DNA of 64,000 nt from contig NC_016476.1 of assembly GCF_000226095.1 (NCBI RefSeq), positions 2,046,001-2,110,000 on the forward strand, read 5' to 3'. The notes beneath the pieces were generated by a model. That model was not told the origin of the DNA. It worked only from the letters and a program-made list of their open reading frames with translations, and made no database searches. A program made the translations under genes and the position numbers. Source of the stretch: Thermothelomyces thermophilus ATCC 42464 (taxonomy: Eukaryota; Ascomycota; Sordariomycetes; Sordariales; Chaetomiaceae). Positions 23,779-35,379 of the stretch are shown in pieces; position 1 is the first letter of the stretch, and every line of letters begins with the position of its first letter.

Positions 23779-24795
23779 TGCTCCGCTCCGGCCCAGCATT
23801 CAAGAACAAACAACTCGTCAGGTTTCGGACGGGATGGCCTTGCCACGTTTGGGTTCACAACAGGAATATGGGGTACTGTACATATACACCTAGGTTAAAG
23901 ACATACATTACACGGCTCGCAGCTGTCAAGGAAAGCTCTCAGATCATCACGGATGTCTCTTAAACCCTACGCATACGGAGCCCCGGGGCCCTGATCTGCG
24001 ACCCCCAACTCCTCCTGGCGCGGCGATGCAAGCACAAATACCCCCGACAGGCCACGCGAGCCCCGACGGAGTGGGCCGACATAGCCGCTCTCAAGAAATG
24101 CGACAGGACATTCATGATTCCAAGAGTCTAGACATGAGAAGAGGACCTTTGGTTCGCTACGCTACGGCTCTGTGACCCTTATCGCTCGCTCGCGTTTGAC
24201 GGCGATGCCCCGTTACTGTACGCATCACATCGTACATACATACATAGATACATACGTTCATCACATGCCCGCCCATTCCCGGCACTGCAGGCACGTTCCA
24301 GGCTTCATAGTCATCAAATTCGCTGGTCTCGGCTGCCTCGTATTGTATGTACTACTAAGCATGTCTATACAACCACTTACACCGTTGTGCCCACTCCCCT
24401 CCCCCTCCCCCTCCCCCTCCCTCCTTTTCGCAAGTGGGTCTCGGCCGATTCTTTTGGCTGCCGAGACGCGGGCGGCCAAGTGCGGTTACCCACTCCGATG
24501 GGGCCAGCGGTCGAGGTCATCGGATCAGGGGTCGCAAGCAAGGGTTCTCGGTCTCTTTCTTGTCTTCTCACCTGCCGGCAATCCGAAGATCGCAGACCAA
24601 CCGATGATGCAACACTGCGGCCCACAGACCAATTGAGACGGAACAAACACTTGGGAAGAGCAGACCTGAACTGCCGGAACTACCTTGCTGGGATACTGCC
24701 TTATTTTTTTTTAAAAAAAAGAAAGAAACTAACCTTGTTTTCTTTATCTTTTTATTTTCTTTCCTTCAGAGCTTTTTTCCCCCTCCAGACTTGGC
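23779..24795. other. Divergent promoter region with CT-rich tract
   Basis: About 1.0 kb between the carrier start and the plus-strand gene at 24,796. It contains a C/T-rich tract of repeated CCCCTC units near 24,392-24,425 and a T/A-rich stretch close to 24,700-24,760 just before the ATG. No coding region is supported. Confidence 0.55.
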
Positions 24796-26095
24796 ATGCC
24801 AGATCCGGCGGCCAGGAACCGGAAGAGTCTGAAGAAGCGAGTCGACAAGAGAGCCGCCGCCGCCGCCTCCCGAGACATGTCGAAACTCTCGCCGTCGCTC
24901 AAAGCGCTCATCAACGCGCCGTTCGCACGGCCCGGCCAGGCGCCCGCGCCACGACACATTCGCGATGTGTACACGCGCATCGCGCACGAGGCTCGCGAGC
25001 GCAGGTACGGCGAGCGGCCGTGGGTGACTCTCTCCGTACGTTGGCTCCCCCTGCAGGTCTCCTAGCCATTTCTTTCCCCTTCCTTTTCTTCTGCTTTTAA
25101 TCTGTTCGCCCTGCCCTCTATTCCCCCTCTGCCCCTGGAAATTCGATTTAGAAAAAAAAAAAGGAGAAAGAAAAAAACCATCCCAACATAAATAATAATA
25201 ACCATGGACGCGACCGCAGGCGGCAGCAACGTTCACGCTCAACTCGCCGGCCTCGCTGCTGGTCCTGCACGAGCTGGCGCCGGGCCTGAGCGGCGGGGTG
25301 CTCTCGCCGCTGGCGGCGGCCGAGCTGATCCGCGAGGTCGGGCTCAAGTGCATCTCGTTCAACGGCATCCCGCGCACCATCAACTGCCTGGGCGCCTTCA
25401 GGGCCGGCGTCGCGCACCACCCCTGGGCCGCCGACCTGGCCGCGCGGGCGCCCTCGCGCGAGGTCACCCCGGCCGCCCTCCCGGCCGTCGACGCCCGCGG
25501 CCGCGCCCTCTGGCACAGCGTCTACACCCCCTTCGACGACAAGCTCGTCGCCAAGCTCGCCGACAGCCACCCGGACCTGCCCGTGCACATCCTCGGCAGC
25601 CACTACGGCCCGCTCCTCTCCGACCCGCCCCGGCCGCGATCAGGGACCGCGCCCGCGTCGTCCCCGTCGTCCCCGTCGTCCCCGTCGTCCCCGTCGTCCC
25701 TGCCGCCGCCGGCGGAGGCGACGGTCGGACGGAACCTGACGAGCGTGGTGGCGGTGGCGTGCCTGCGGGCGCAGACGGGCGTGGGGCCGCAGGTGCTCTC
25801 GCACGTCTTCGGCCTGCGCAAGGGCGTCGAGCAGGGCGCGCACCGGGACGAGGCCGCCGCGGCGCTGGGGCCCGAGCGCGGGCCCGCCGAGGCCGACGGC
25901 CTCGAACGGCTCGCCTCGGACGAAGGCTGCGAGTGGCTGCTGCGGAGCGTCGACGCCATCGCCGAGGCGGTCGGGCCCAGCTTCGCGCGCTGGGACGGCG
26001 AGGGCCAGGGCGAGGGCAAGAGCCAGGGCCAGGGCAAGAGCGAGAACGGGAGCGAGAGTGAGGGCGAGGGCGGGAAGGAAAAGGCCAAGTTATAG
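24796..26095 (+). CDS. Conserved fungal protein, possibly AhpD-like fold
   Basis: Two exons, 24796..25035 and 25220..26095, with a 184-bp intron (GTACGT donor, CCGCAG acceptor, phase 0), encode 371 residues. The start is basic (RNRKSLKKRVDKR) without a signal peptide. The central part contains FTLNSPASLLVLHEL, LKCISFNGIPRTINCLGAF, GRALWHSVYTPFDDKLV, VHILGSHYGPLLSDPP and VVAVACLRAQTGVGPQVLSH. This helical pattern recalls the AhpD/carboxymuconolactone-decarboxylase superfamily, but the CxxC redox pair of AhpD is not seen, so enzymatic activity is doubtful. Two low-complexity segments stand out: SPSSPSSPSSPSS near the middle and a Gly/Glu/Ser-rich tail before KEKAKL. The gene model is strong; the function is not known to me. 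Confidence 0.72.
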
Positions 26096-26425
26096 GCTGA
26101 ATCTCATTTTTTTTTCTCCCTCTTTTTTTTTCATCCCCGGTCTCACTTCGCTTTTGCTTTTTCGCTTTTGTTTTTTATATATACCTAGAGCGTGTGGGGA
26201 GGATGAGGCGACCGATATCAGACTAGGGGAGTAGATCAGACCAGCGCTAATATGAAGTATGTATGTACATACGTGTGCATTGGTAGTAGATACGAAGGTA
26301 TGCCACATACATACATAGATGCTAAAACAAAAGCAGGAAAGCTACGGAATGCCATGCGCTCCACAACTCAACCGTATCCTCCTGGCTTGTGACAAAGGTA
26401 TCAAACAGGGGATTGCCCCCCCGCG
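26096..26425. other. Short convergent intergenic gap
   Basis: 330 bp between the 3' ends of the AhpD-like gene and SCOT. It is T-rich just after the first stop and contains ATGTACATAC-type palindromes near 26,260-26,275. Nothing else is seen. Confidence 0.55.
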
Positions 26426-28621
26426 CTATTCCATGAGCTTGAGGTCTTCCGCCACCGTAAACGCCGCGTCCGTCTTGTTCTTCACCTCTTCCGCCTCCAC
26501 TCCCGGTGCAATCTCCGTCAACGTCAACGTCCCGTGCTTGCGGTCAACCTGGAAGACACACTTTTTGTTCCCATGTCAGCACCGTTTATTTACACCCCAT
26601 AAACGAACATCCTGACACACAGCGACATCTTCTTTCACTAGGAAAAGGGGGAAATGAGGCGGGCTCACCAGGTCAGTGATGATGGTGCTCACGACGCGCG
26701 CGCCCGTCAGCGGCAAGGTACACGTCTGGACGATCTTGCTCGTGCCGTCCTTGGCCACGTGCTCGGTGGCGACGACGATCTTGGTGTTGTCCGGGTTCGA
26801 GACGAGGTCCATGGCGCCGCCCATGCCCTTGAACACCTTGCCGGGGATCATGTAGTTGGCCAGATCCCCCGCGGCGCTGACCTGCAGGGCGCCGAGGATG
26901 GATACGTCGACGTGGCCGCCGCGGATCATGCCGAAGGACTCGGACGAGTCAAAGGTGGCGGCGCCGGGGACGAGCGTCGTGGTTTCCTTGCCCGCGTTGA
27001 TGATGTCTCTGCATCGCGGGATAACGTTAGTTAGGAGAAAAAGAAGAGGGGGGTAAGAAGAGGGGGGTAAGAAGAGGGGAGAAAGGGGGGGAGGTTAGTG
27101 ATAGGGAAAAGGGGCCCTTACGGATCAACCTGGTCGGGGAGGGGGTAGTCGCCCATGCCGAGGATGCCGTTCTCGGACTGAATCCAGACTTGTTGGCCTG
27201 GAGGGAGGAAAGAAGGTGCCAGGGTAGGAATGCCTGAGAAGAAAGAGAAGAAAAGAAGATGTTAGCTTTGCCGCGTCATCTCTCTCTCTCGGAGGCCGAA
27301 ATTGGAGGTTCTCACTCACCGACTCCCAAGTTGACGTAATAGCCCTGCTTGAGTTCCTTTGCCGCCCTCCGTGCGATGCGGTCGCGCCGGACCTGGGCGT
27401 CTCCCTTGCTCTTGACCGCCTTGCCGTCGTCCCCTGCCGAGCGAGTCTTGAGAACCTCAATCTGGGACGGCTCGGTGGCCGGGACGATGCGGTCGACAAA
27501 GATGCCGGGGAGGTCGACGTCGTTGGGATCGATCTCGCCTACTTCGACAACGTTCTCGGCCTCGACAATGGCGAGCTTGGCAGCCTTGGCCATCAGGGGC
27601 GCAAAGGACTTGGTCGTATAGCGGAACACGCAGTTGCCCGCCTTGTCCACCTTCCAGGCCCGCAGGATGGCCACGTCGCCGGGCAAGGCCGTCTCCATCA
27701 GGTAGGTCCGGCCGTTGAATATCCTCGTCTCGCGCGGCCTGCCGTACTCGACCACGTTTCCGTCGGCGTCGAACCGGACAGGGATAGCCCCTTGCTGTAC
27801 GAGTGTATCTGTGTGGCTTCTGTTAGAGAAGATGGTGCTCCCCTGCTGCTGAAACGCCCGTTTTTTTCTTCTTTCCCCTTCTTCTCCTACGTTGGTTTTT
27901 TTTTTTTTTCAGGGGCTGCATTGACTTACTGCCGCCAGTTGGGGTAAAAAAGGCCGGGATCCCGCTCCCCGCCGCTCGTATCCTCTCAGCCAGCGTCCCC
28001 TGGGGGCACAGCTCGACCGCGATCTTGCCCGTGAGGTACTGGCGCTCCAGCTTCTTGTTCGAGCCCAGGAAGGACATGATCATGCGGTCTACCTGCCCGT
28101 TTTCGGTCAGCAGAGCCAATCCCCCGCGCCCTTCGGCTCCGGCATTGTTGGACACGACGGTCAGCGAGTGGAGGGATTCGGGTCCTCGGTTCCGGAGTGC
28201 CGTGATGAGTGTTGCTGGTTTGCATGTCAGCTCTCTCCGTAACCCACCACTTCCTTGGTCAAGGCAAGCCGTCCGGCTCCTGTCCGGACACGGAAAACTT
28301 ACAGGCGACGCCGCACAAGCCAAACCCGGAACTCAGAATCACGGAACCGCTGTTGATGTCGGAAACAGCCTCGTCCGCGCTCTTCCACACCTTGGAGGCG
28401 GCCCGGTCAACGTCGGGGGCCGCAACCGACCTCCGATGCCTCGACTGCGAGAAGCTTCTGGTGCAGCCGATGGCCAACCTGGTCCCGCCTGGCAGCAGCG
28501 GCGCCCTGAGCCCTCTGGAGACGCCACTAACCGCGACAGCGGCTAGCTGTCGGGAACAGGAACAGGCCTGTCGCGCCAACATGGGCGCCGTTTGCCTTGC
28601 TGCCCGCGCGACGCCAACCAT
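26426..28621 (-). CDS. Succinyl-CoA:3-ketoacid CoA-transferase, mitochondrial
   Basis: Six exons, complement of 28303..28621, 27930..28214, 27320..27808, 27122..27233, 26669..27008 and 26426..26548, encode 555 residues in consistent phase. The first 60 or so residues are Arg/Ser/Ala-rich with [10 protein letters not shown], a mitochondrial presequence. The alpha half shows [15 protein letters not shown] and [17 protein letters not shown]; the beta half shows [15 protein letters not shown], whose ENG glutamate is the family's catalytic residue forming the enzyme-CoA thioester, and [16 protein letters not shown]. The family enzyme moves CoA from succinyl-CoA to acetoacetate in the matrix; fungal homologues may also act on acetate. 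Both halves are fused, as in eukaryotic SCOT. The open frame extends upstream but lacks an ATG, so 28,621 is the start. Confidence 0.95.
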
Positions 28622-29877
28622 ATTAAAATGTCTTTTGGGAAAAATCACTGCCAAGGAATGGTCTCTTCTCAGCTCGTCGACCAATTCTGAAACATTGAGC
28701 TTTGTGTATTTATTTTATTTTATCTTATTTTTATTTTATTTTATTTTTTCTGTTTTGGAGTTGAGCGGAGAGTTTTGGTCCTCGGCCCAATGATGGCGCC
28801 AACGGCGCAAGCTGAGCCAGGCGGCTTCTTCTTCTGGCAACCGGCGGATCGGCGCCAAGCCTACGTCACAGAGGGACCGACGCGCCGGAGCTCAGATTTT
28901 GGCGCCGGGTCCGTGGCCGGTACTGCCCACTCAGCAACCAGCTTCCCCACAAGAAAAGGCCTAGCTCCCTGCTGCCTGGGGGAACCGGCAGCTTGGCTCG
29001 GGACGCGATCTTGTCCAAGCGACCCCGCTTTCATCCAAGAAATCCTGGGGCTTGTTTGCGGGCCGTGAACGACGGCGCCACGCTTAGTGTACAATATATT
29101 AGCTGAGACGACTGGGACTCCATACGCTTAATACCTCCACATGCAACCCGCAAAAGCTTAGCGGATGTATGTCTCACGTGGTCAGGCTCGGCAAGGCAAT
29201 TAGTCTAGTGAACAAGCATTTGACCGATATATACAACAGTACATATTATTATCCCTATCCAAAAACTTTAGAGGTAATACTACAAGCATTCTACCCAGAT
29301 AGCGATTGCCCGCATCTGGTCTTTGAGTGGTGATACTTTGTTTGTAGTGTGGTGTTCGGATTTATTCGCACTTCTTTTTCCGTATGTAAGGCACAACAAG
29401 CAGACGGCCCGGCGGTGGTCATGTCTCGGGTCCGGTGCCCGGTTGCGGGCTCGGCCCGCAAACAACACTACTTGCAGTATAGATCAGCAGGCGGTGGGGG
29501 ACACAGCGGTTTACCTTTCAGCTACACTACTACACTAGGCAGGTGGCTAGCTAGGCTGCATCTGCACCTCTCGACTTTTCGTCACGGGTTCTGGGCATCC
29601 AACCAACAGTAACCAACAGTAAGGACTAGCGAATGCAACCCTGGTGTTGGTAGTTGTTATCCGGTTGCTCACTTCCACCTTCCTCAGCTACTTTACATCT
29701 ATCGACTCTGCCCGAACAAAGCATCTCGACAATTGCAATCTTGTCTCGGAACCTGGGAACCCGAGTCGCTCAAACCTCACACACGACAGCTTCACACACC
29801 ATCTCTCGACAGCCAAAAATTCATCGCCGTTCACTCGTCCTTCCCAGGGCTTCCAGCTGCGTCCTATTATTTAAACC
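28622..29877. other. Divergent promoter region of SCOT and the ACS transporter
   Basis: A 1.26-kb gap between two divergent start codons. Just upstream of SCOT is an A/T-rich stretch of TTTTA repeats (28,703-28,747). Upstream of the transporter the DNA is CA- and CT-rich, like a fungal leader. No convincing ORF is present. Confidence 0.55.
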
Positions 29878-32506
29878 ATGTCGGCCACGCATTCCGCTGA
29901 GCACGACAAAGAGAAGGGCGAGAGCGAGCATGCGCCCTCGGCTCAGGTTGGCTTCGTCTCCAACGCAGAGACCTTCGCCAACGAAGCGCGCCTAACCAGG
30001 CGCATTCTCTTCAAGACCGACACAAGGTGAATGACCCTCTTCCATGCTTATCATCTCTCCCTCTACATGTTTACATCCTCACTCATAATTAATCCGAATG
30101 ATCCTCCTCGGCCCGGCCTTCTTCGACGCTAACCTCTACCAAACACGCAACGCAGGATCATCCCCATCCTCTCCCTCCTCTTCCTCTGCTCCTTTCTCGA
30201 CCGCACCAATGTCGGCAACGCCCGCATCCTCGGCCTCGAGGACGACCTGGGCATCACCAACCTGCAGTACAACCAAGGTCTGGCCGTCTTCTACGCGACC
30301 TACATCGTCAGGTACTGCTTTCTCCCCCCCCCTCTCTCCCCCCACCCCACCCCACCGTCTCTCCTTTGAACGCCAAGCACTGCGTGATTGATGCCTTTGT
30401 GCGTCACGATTACTCTTGGGATAACCTATTGTTGAATCTGATGATTTCTGATCTGATGATTTATGATGTGATGATTTCTGGTATGATGATTTCTGACGCG
30501 GGTGAGGCGATGACGACGACCACAGCGAGATCCCGTCCAACTTGATCCTCAAGGCGATGACCCCGACCGTCTGGCTGCCCGTGCTGACCGCCCTCTGGGG
30601 CATCATCACCATGTGCCTGGGCTTCGTCCGCAACTTCGCCAGCTTCTTCGCCGTCCGCGCCGTGCTCGGCCTCGCCGAGGGCGGCCTGCTCCCCGGCATC
30701 GTCCTCTACCTCTCCGGCATGTACACCCGCCGCGAGATGGCCCTGCGCATCGGCGTCTTCTACACGGCCGCCTCGCTGTCTGGCGCCTTTGGCGGTGCGT
30801 TTGTTTTTCGTTCTTTCTTTCTCTCTCGCTTTTCGTTTCCTTCATTTCATCTTACTCTTTTTTTCTTTCTTTTTTCGTTCCTTTTTTTGAAAGGGGGTTT
30901 AGAAACGTTCACAAGTGTCGCACTCGTTGGAATCGTCCTGGGGTCGCGCTCTGGTGTGCATGTACTGACGACCGTCTGGATGTAGGACTGCTGGCTCGGG
31001 GCTTGTCCGCCATTGGCCCGAGGGGAGGGCTGGAAGGATGGCGCTGGATACTCATGATCGAGGGCCTGATTGTAAGTCTTCTTGGAGTCTTCTTGATAAC
31101 AGGGACCCAAATGTAGGAGAAAATGGGAGAAGTATTAAGTGCTAACTGCGGATTCAGACGGTCGTTGCCGCGGCCATGGCGTACCTACTTCTCCCGACGA
31201 GCATCGCCACGGCGTCCTATCTCAATGAGGAGGAAAAGTCCTTCGCGCTGCGTCGTCTGCAGGGGCTTACCCCTTCGGCTCGCGATGACAGGTTTGAGTA
31301 AGTGGCTGACCGAACGATATTGGCCGACACACAGCGGTGCCGCCCGAGTACTGACTTGGATGTTGCGCAGCCCGGTCCGGGAGCGCGAGGAAGAGTTCAA
31401 GTGGTCCGAGGTGCGCCGCGGTATCTTCAACATACAGGTCTGGCTCTCGGCAACTGCCTACTTCGCCATCCTCTCCGGCCTGTACAGTTTCGGCTTGTTT
31501 GTCAGTAGCCGCCCCCCCTTTCCCATCTCCCAAGTTGCTTGTCTTCGCACATACTTAAACTAACGATGCGTCCGCTCTCAGCTCCCAACCATCGTTGAAG
31601 ACCTTAATATCACTGAGGGACCCAATGAGACCCAGCTCTGGACCGTTATACCCTACGCGGTGGCGACCCCGATCACGGGTAAGTCACCCGCATCGCATCC
31701 CCCAACCAACCTCAGAAACCAGAGCCAGAAACTAACCACTGAGGAACCATGCTCCGAACCAAAAAGTCTTTGTCGCCATGCTATCCGACCGCCTCAACCG
31801 GCGGGGCACGCTCATGCTGACGACGCTGCCCATCTCCATCGTCGGCTACGCGGTCATCGCAAACGTGATTTCGGCCAGGGTTCGCTTCGCCATGACCTGC
31901 CTCATGGCCATCGGCATGTACGCCAGCGTGCCCTGCGTGCTGGTCTGGAACTCGAACAACTCGGCCGGCCACTACAAGCGCGCCACCACCTCGGCTCTGC
32001 AGTTGGCCGTTGCCAACTGCGGCGGCTTCGTCGCCAGTACGTCATGTTTTCTTTTTTCACCGTTACATTCTTCTTTTATTACAACGCCTAGTCCTGTCGC
32101 TGCTGTTGCTGCTGCTGTTGCTTTAGCAATTCGTTCTTGGCAACCGTTTCTCTTCTACCCACGGCGGATAAGATGGAATTCAAACAAGGGCTCGACTTAA
32201 TTAGACCAGAGACTGACAAGAAGATGCACAGCTTTTATTTACCCCAGCAAGGATAAGCCACTCTATCATAAGGGCCACACTATCGTCCTGGGACTGCTGG
32301 TTTATGCCTGGTTTGCGTAAGTCTGGCCGTCCTCTTTCCCTCTTCTTTTTCCCCGCAGTGGCCGGGTTTGCTGACATAGAGACCACAGCATCTTGGCCAA
32401 CGTCCTGTGGTGCGCCAAAATCAATAAAGACAAGAGGGATGGCAAGTACGCGCAGTACGAAGGCAGCGGAGACGATCGGGATCCAAAGTTCAAAATGGTT
32501 CTGTAA
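29878..32506 (+). CDS. MFS anion:cation symporter (Dal5/Tna1-like)
   Basis: Ten exons, 29878..30026, 30156..30311, 30526..30794, 30986..31071, 31158..31297, 31371..31500, 31582..31678, 31767..32036, 32232..32316 and 32389..32506, sum to 1,500 nt and 499 residues. The hallmark sequence is LDRTNVGNARILGLEDDL in helix 1, followed by QYNQGLAVFYATYIVSEIPS, RAVLGLAEGGLLPGIVLYL and WRWILMIEGL, all typical of the anion:cation symporter family. In yeast this family includes transporters for allantoate, nicotinate, pantothenate and biotin, so plasma-membrane uptake of a small organic anion is likely. The cytoplasmic tail is charged (GSGDDRDPKFKMVL). Exon 8 uses an AAAAAG acceptor, supported by phase. 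Substrate is unknown. Confidence 0.9.
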
Positions 32507-32712
32507 GGTTTTGGTATGAATTGGTGTGCTTGTGTGTAAAGCGCATTGAAAACGCGGCCGCTAGTAGGCCTTGTCGGGAAGCGAACAAGAAAGATCTATT
32601 ACATAAATATCTGCGAGTCATAATAGTCGCTCTTTAATAAATCGGGTGACTTTATCCCTCGGGACAGAGGAGCAAAAAGGTACACTTAAGGAGTCCAAGA
32701 GGACAAAAGGTT

Positions 32713-32794
32713 CGACGCGAGCCGGATTTGAACCGACGCCTCCGAAGAGATGAGATTTCGAGTCTCACGCTTTAGACCACTCAGCCATCGCGCC
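32713..32794 (-). tRNA. tRNA-Ser (anticodon CGA)
   Basis: The minus strand reads GGCGCGA-TG-GCTGAGTGG at the 5' end and closes with TCGCGTC plus discriminator G. The seven acceptor pairs form with one G-U. The anticodon loop is CTCGAAA, giving CGA, which reads UCG serine codons. The long variable arm (CATCTCTTCGGAGGC) is characteristic of tRNA-Ser, and the T-arm is CGGTTCAAATCCG. No intron is present; total 82 nt. Confidence 0.95.
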
Positions 32795-32905
32795 TTGATG
32801 GAAGAAACCGGTTGTTTGCAGAGTTGATAAGCACGGAGACAGCACAAGTGCGGTCAGAAAAAAATATGTGGCAAAACAATGCCGGAAAACCAGCAAAAGA
32901 CAAGC

Positions 32906-32979
32906 TGATCCGATCCAGGTTCGAACTGGAGACCTTCAGTGTGTTAGACTGACGTGATAACCAACTACACCATCGGACC
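32906..32979 (-). tRNA. tRNA-Val (anticodon AAC)
   Basis: The minus strand starts GGTCCGATGGTGTAGTTGG and ends TCGGATC plus discriminator A; the acceptor stem pairs with one G-U. The anticodon arm TCAGT-CTAACAC-ACTGA gives anticodon AAC (valine, with A34 normally modified to inosine). The T-arm is TCCAG-TTCGAAC-CTGGA. It lies 111 bp from tRNA-Ser in the same orientation. Confidence 0.95.
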
Positions 32980-35379
32980 CATGCTTGCTAGTTCTCAGGA
33001 CTCTGTCCCGCCCTCTATAATCTCTTGCAGCGGTCACGAAAACATGACAAACAGCTTCCTTTCAGAGTAACCAATCGATCCAGGCCCAGCATATATACGC
33101 TCTAATGAGAATGACTAAAATCAACTTATCATCCGATCATATCACAAACCGACGACATCTATGGGTGGACTTGAAGTAAACCCGTCTCGGAGCCGGTCCT
33201 GGCGTCCGGTCCAAGACAGGTGCCCCGCATCCCGGTCGCCGCAAATGGGCTGCCGGGGGCGGAACCACCAATCGCGGGCAGCTGTGCCAGGTCGGGCTTC
33301 GACCCGACCCGCACAGGGACGGCTTTTTTTCGCCGTGCGTGTGCCGCGGCCGCTGCAGGGGACCGCACAGCGTCGCAGCTCGGAACAGTAGCCGAACGAG
33401 GCCTGGCAGTCGCACGCCCGGGTCGCCTTCCCTGAGGGCCCTTATTCTGGGGCTCCCGCTGGCACAGCTGCGGCGTTGCTGAGCGGCTCGGCAGTTCGGC
33501 GGCTAAATTGCCGCCAGCCCACACACACCCCCTGAAACACAATGTCTGGGCTGACATCTTGCTGGCCGTCATGATTGCCCGTCGCATTCTCGCAACAGGG
33601 CGCTTCCAGACGCCACATACGGCCATCGCGGTTCTGTTGTCTTCTGAAAAACACCGCTGGGCTCTGGCTATAAGTAACGGATGTGCTCATCTCCGTCCCT
33701 CTCCCTTTGTTTTTTCTATCCATCCATATCCTACACTCGCTCATATCCCGGGTCCCCGCCCTGGGGTCTTTGTCGCTCTTTTCCAGTCCTGATCCCAGCC
33801 AGGGGCACTTCCACTCTTTTTTGTATGCACTGTACAGTACATACATAATTACACACACTTCGTTCTTACCGACCTACTCTACTCTCGCGTATATTAGCTC
33901 CATGCCGCTCTCTTCTCCGCGCACGACATCCGCTCTCAGCCGCTCTTCTCATGCACGTTCGTTGATCACGGCAAATTGCATTGATCAGCATCGTCGATTC
34001 GGGAAGGGGGATAATTATTAATTACGGTCGCTTTCTTTGAGGTGCCAGGTTTGGGTGCTGTATTACATTCTTGGGAGTCTGTTTGGATCACTTTCCATCC
34101 CTCTCTCGTTTACTTCTTGATTTTTCCGCCCTCGCTACGGGTATTACGACGGTCACTCATTCTCTGCGGCATCGCTACGCTCGCTCGCGCACCAACTGAA
34201 CAGAACCACCCGCTCACGCTCTCTTCACTGCCGATTTACGCTACGTTCCGGCCCCCGACTCAAGTCGCTCTTTTCACCCATAATAGCCCGTCGGCTTCTC
34301 TGCCATTCCTTCAATTACCAAGCTTTTGGTCGCTCTTTTTCGCCGCATTTTTCACAGTCACTCCGTCAACCATTAATTAATATTACTCGGTGATCTCAGC
34401 TCAACTCGGATCTGAATCCACAGATCCTGAACCACCTCCATCCACCGGCTCCTCTCGGCTCAGGCTGCTTCCGACACTCCTTCTCTTCATTCAGCCGCTT
34501 GACATTCGAACTCGCTCTCTTTCCATATCCTTCGAGTCGATCTCTTCATATCTATCACTCCAGTTCGTTCGGACCACGCTCTTTCGGCTGCCCCATCCCT
34601 TCTAGTGCAGTCGCTCATGACGTCGATCGACCGCTCCCTTCGTCAATCCGGGGAGGGCAACAACTGACAGACGCGAAACAAATTCTTTCTTCGCTCGTCC
34701 CCTTCAAGCGCACCGTCCGTTCGTTTGCATGCCGTTGCGCCTCACAGACGCTGTCGCTGGTTTAATAGCCCGCAGCAAAGCCATGCTCCCATTTGAGCTC
34801 GCATTCTGTCAGCAACCGGTCCTGCCATATCATCGTGCATGGTTTCAACTCGGGTATTATAGACCAGGTTTATCAGAGGCGTTTAGAGGGCCTGGCACTA
34901 GAATGTTAGTTAGATTTTCTCTGCTTTGCTATAGAATGATTGATTTGCTTTGTTACGGGCCTCGGGGCTACGAGATATCCTGTTTCCTACTTTGTGCTGT
35001 GCATTCGGTAATAATGCTCAGTCCTCGATTGAAACACCAAACGTGCATGATCCTTGTGGCTTTCTCCGCTGATCTTAGGCAGATTCCAAGCCTGAGCAAC
35101 CTGATATGAAAAAAAGAAAATGCTTATCCTGAAAACTTGGTTCAACAAATAAGCTATAGACGACACATCAGTGGACCGGAACAGATGATGCGCTGGCAGT
35201 CTTGGCCTCGAGACTCAGAGGATAACAAGCCTCTACTCGCATCTACTGATTAGTATCGGCATCTCATGCACTCAGCGCCGGTGACATTAGAACGTGGGTA
35301 TAGATAACCGCTCGTATCGAGAGTCGGTGCCACTCTGGGTTTACGTGTAGGCGGCTGACGCGATGTTCTACTGGTGACT
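32980..35379. other. Long intergenic region, no supportable gene
   Basis: About 2.4 kb between the tRNA pair and the permease 3' end. A GC-rich block (about 33,170-33,500) produces overlapping ORFs without motifs. From about 33,700 to 34,760 the plus strand is strikingly pyrimidine-rich with many CGCTC/CTCGCTCT words and continuous short ORFs, but no domain is recognised. It could be a long untranslated region or a non-coding transcript, which cannot be decided from sequence. Confidence 0.5.

Noticed and set aside
33159-33626. A 155-codon minus-strand ORF in the GC-rich block
   Set aside because: Overlaps other frames of comparable length, is rich in Arg, Pro and Ala, and shows no domain. 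The evidence is not enough to call a gene.
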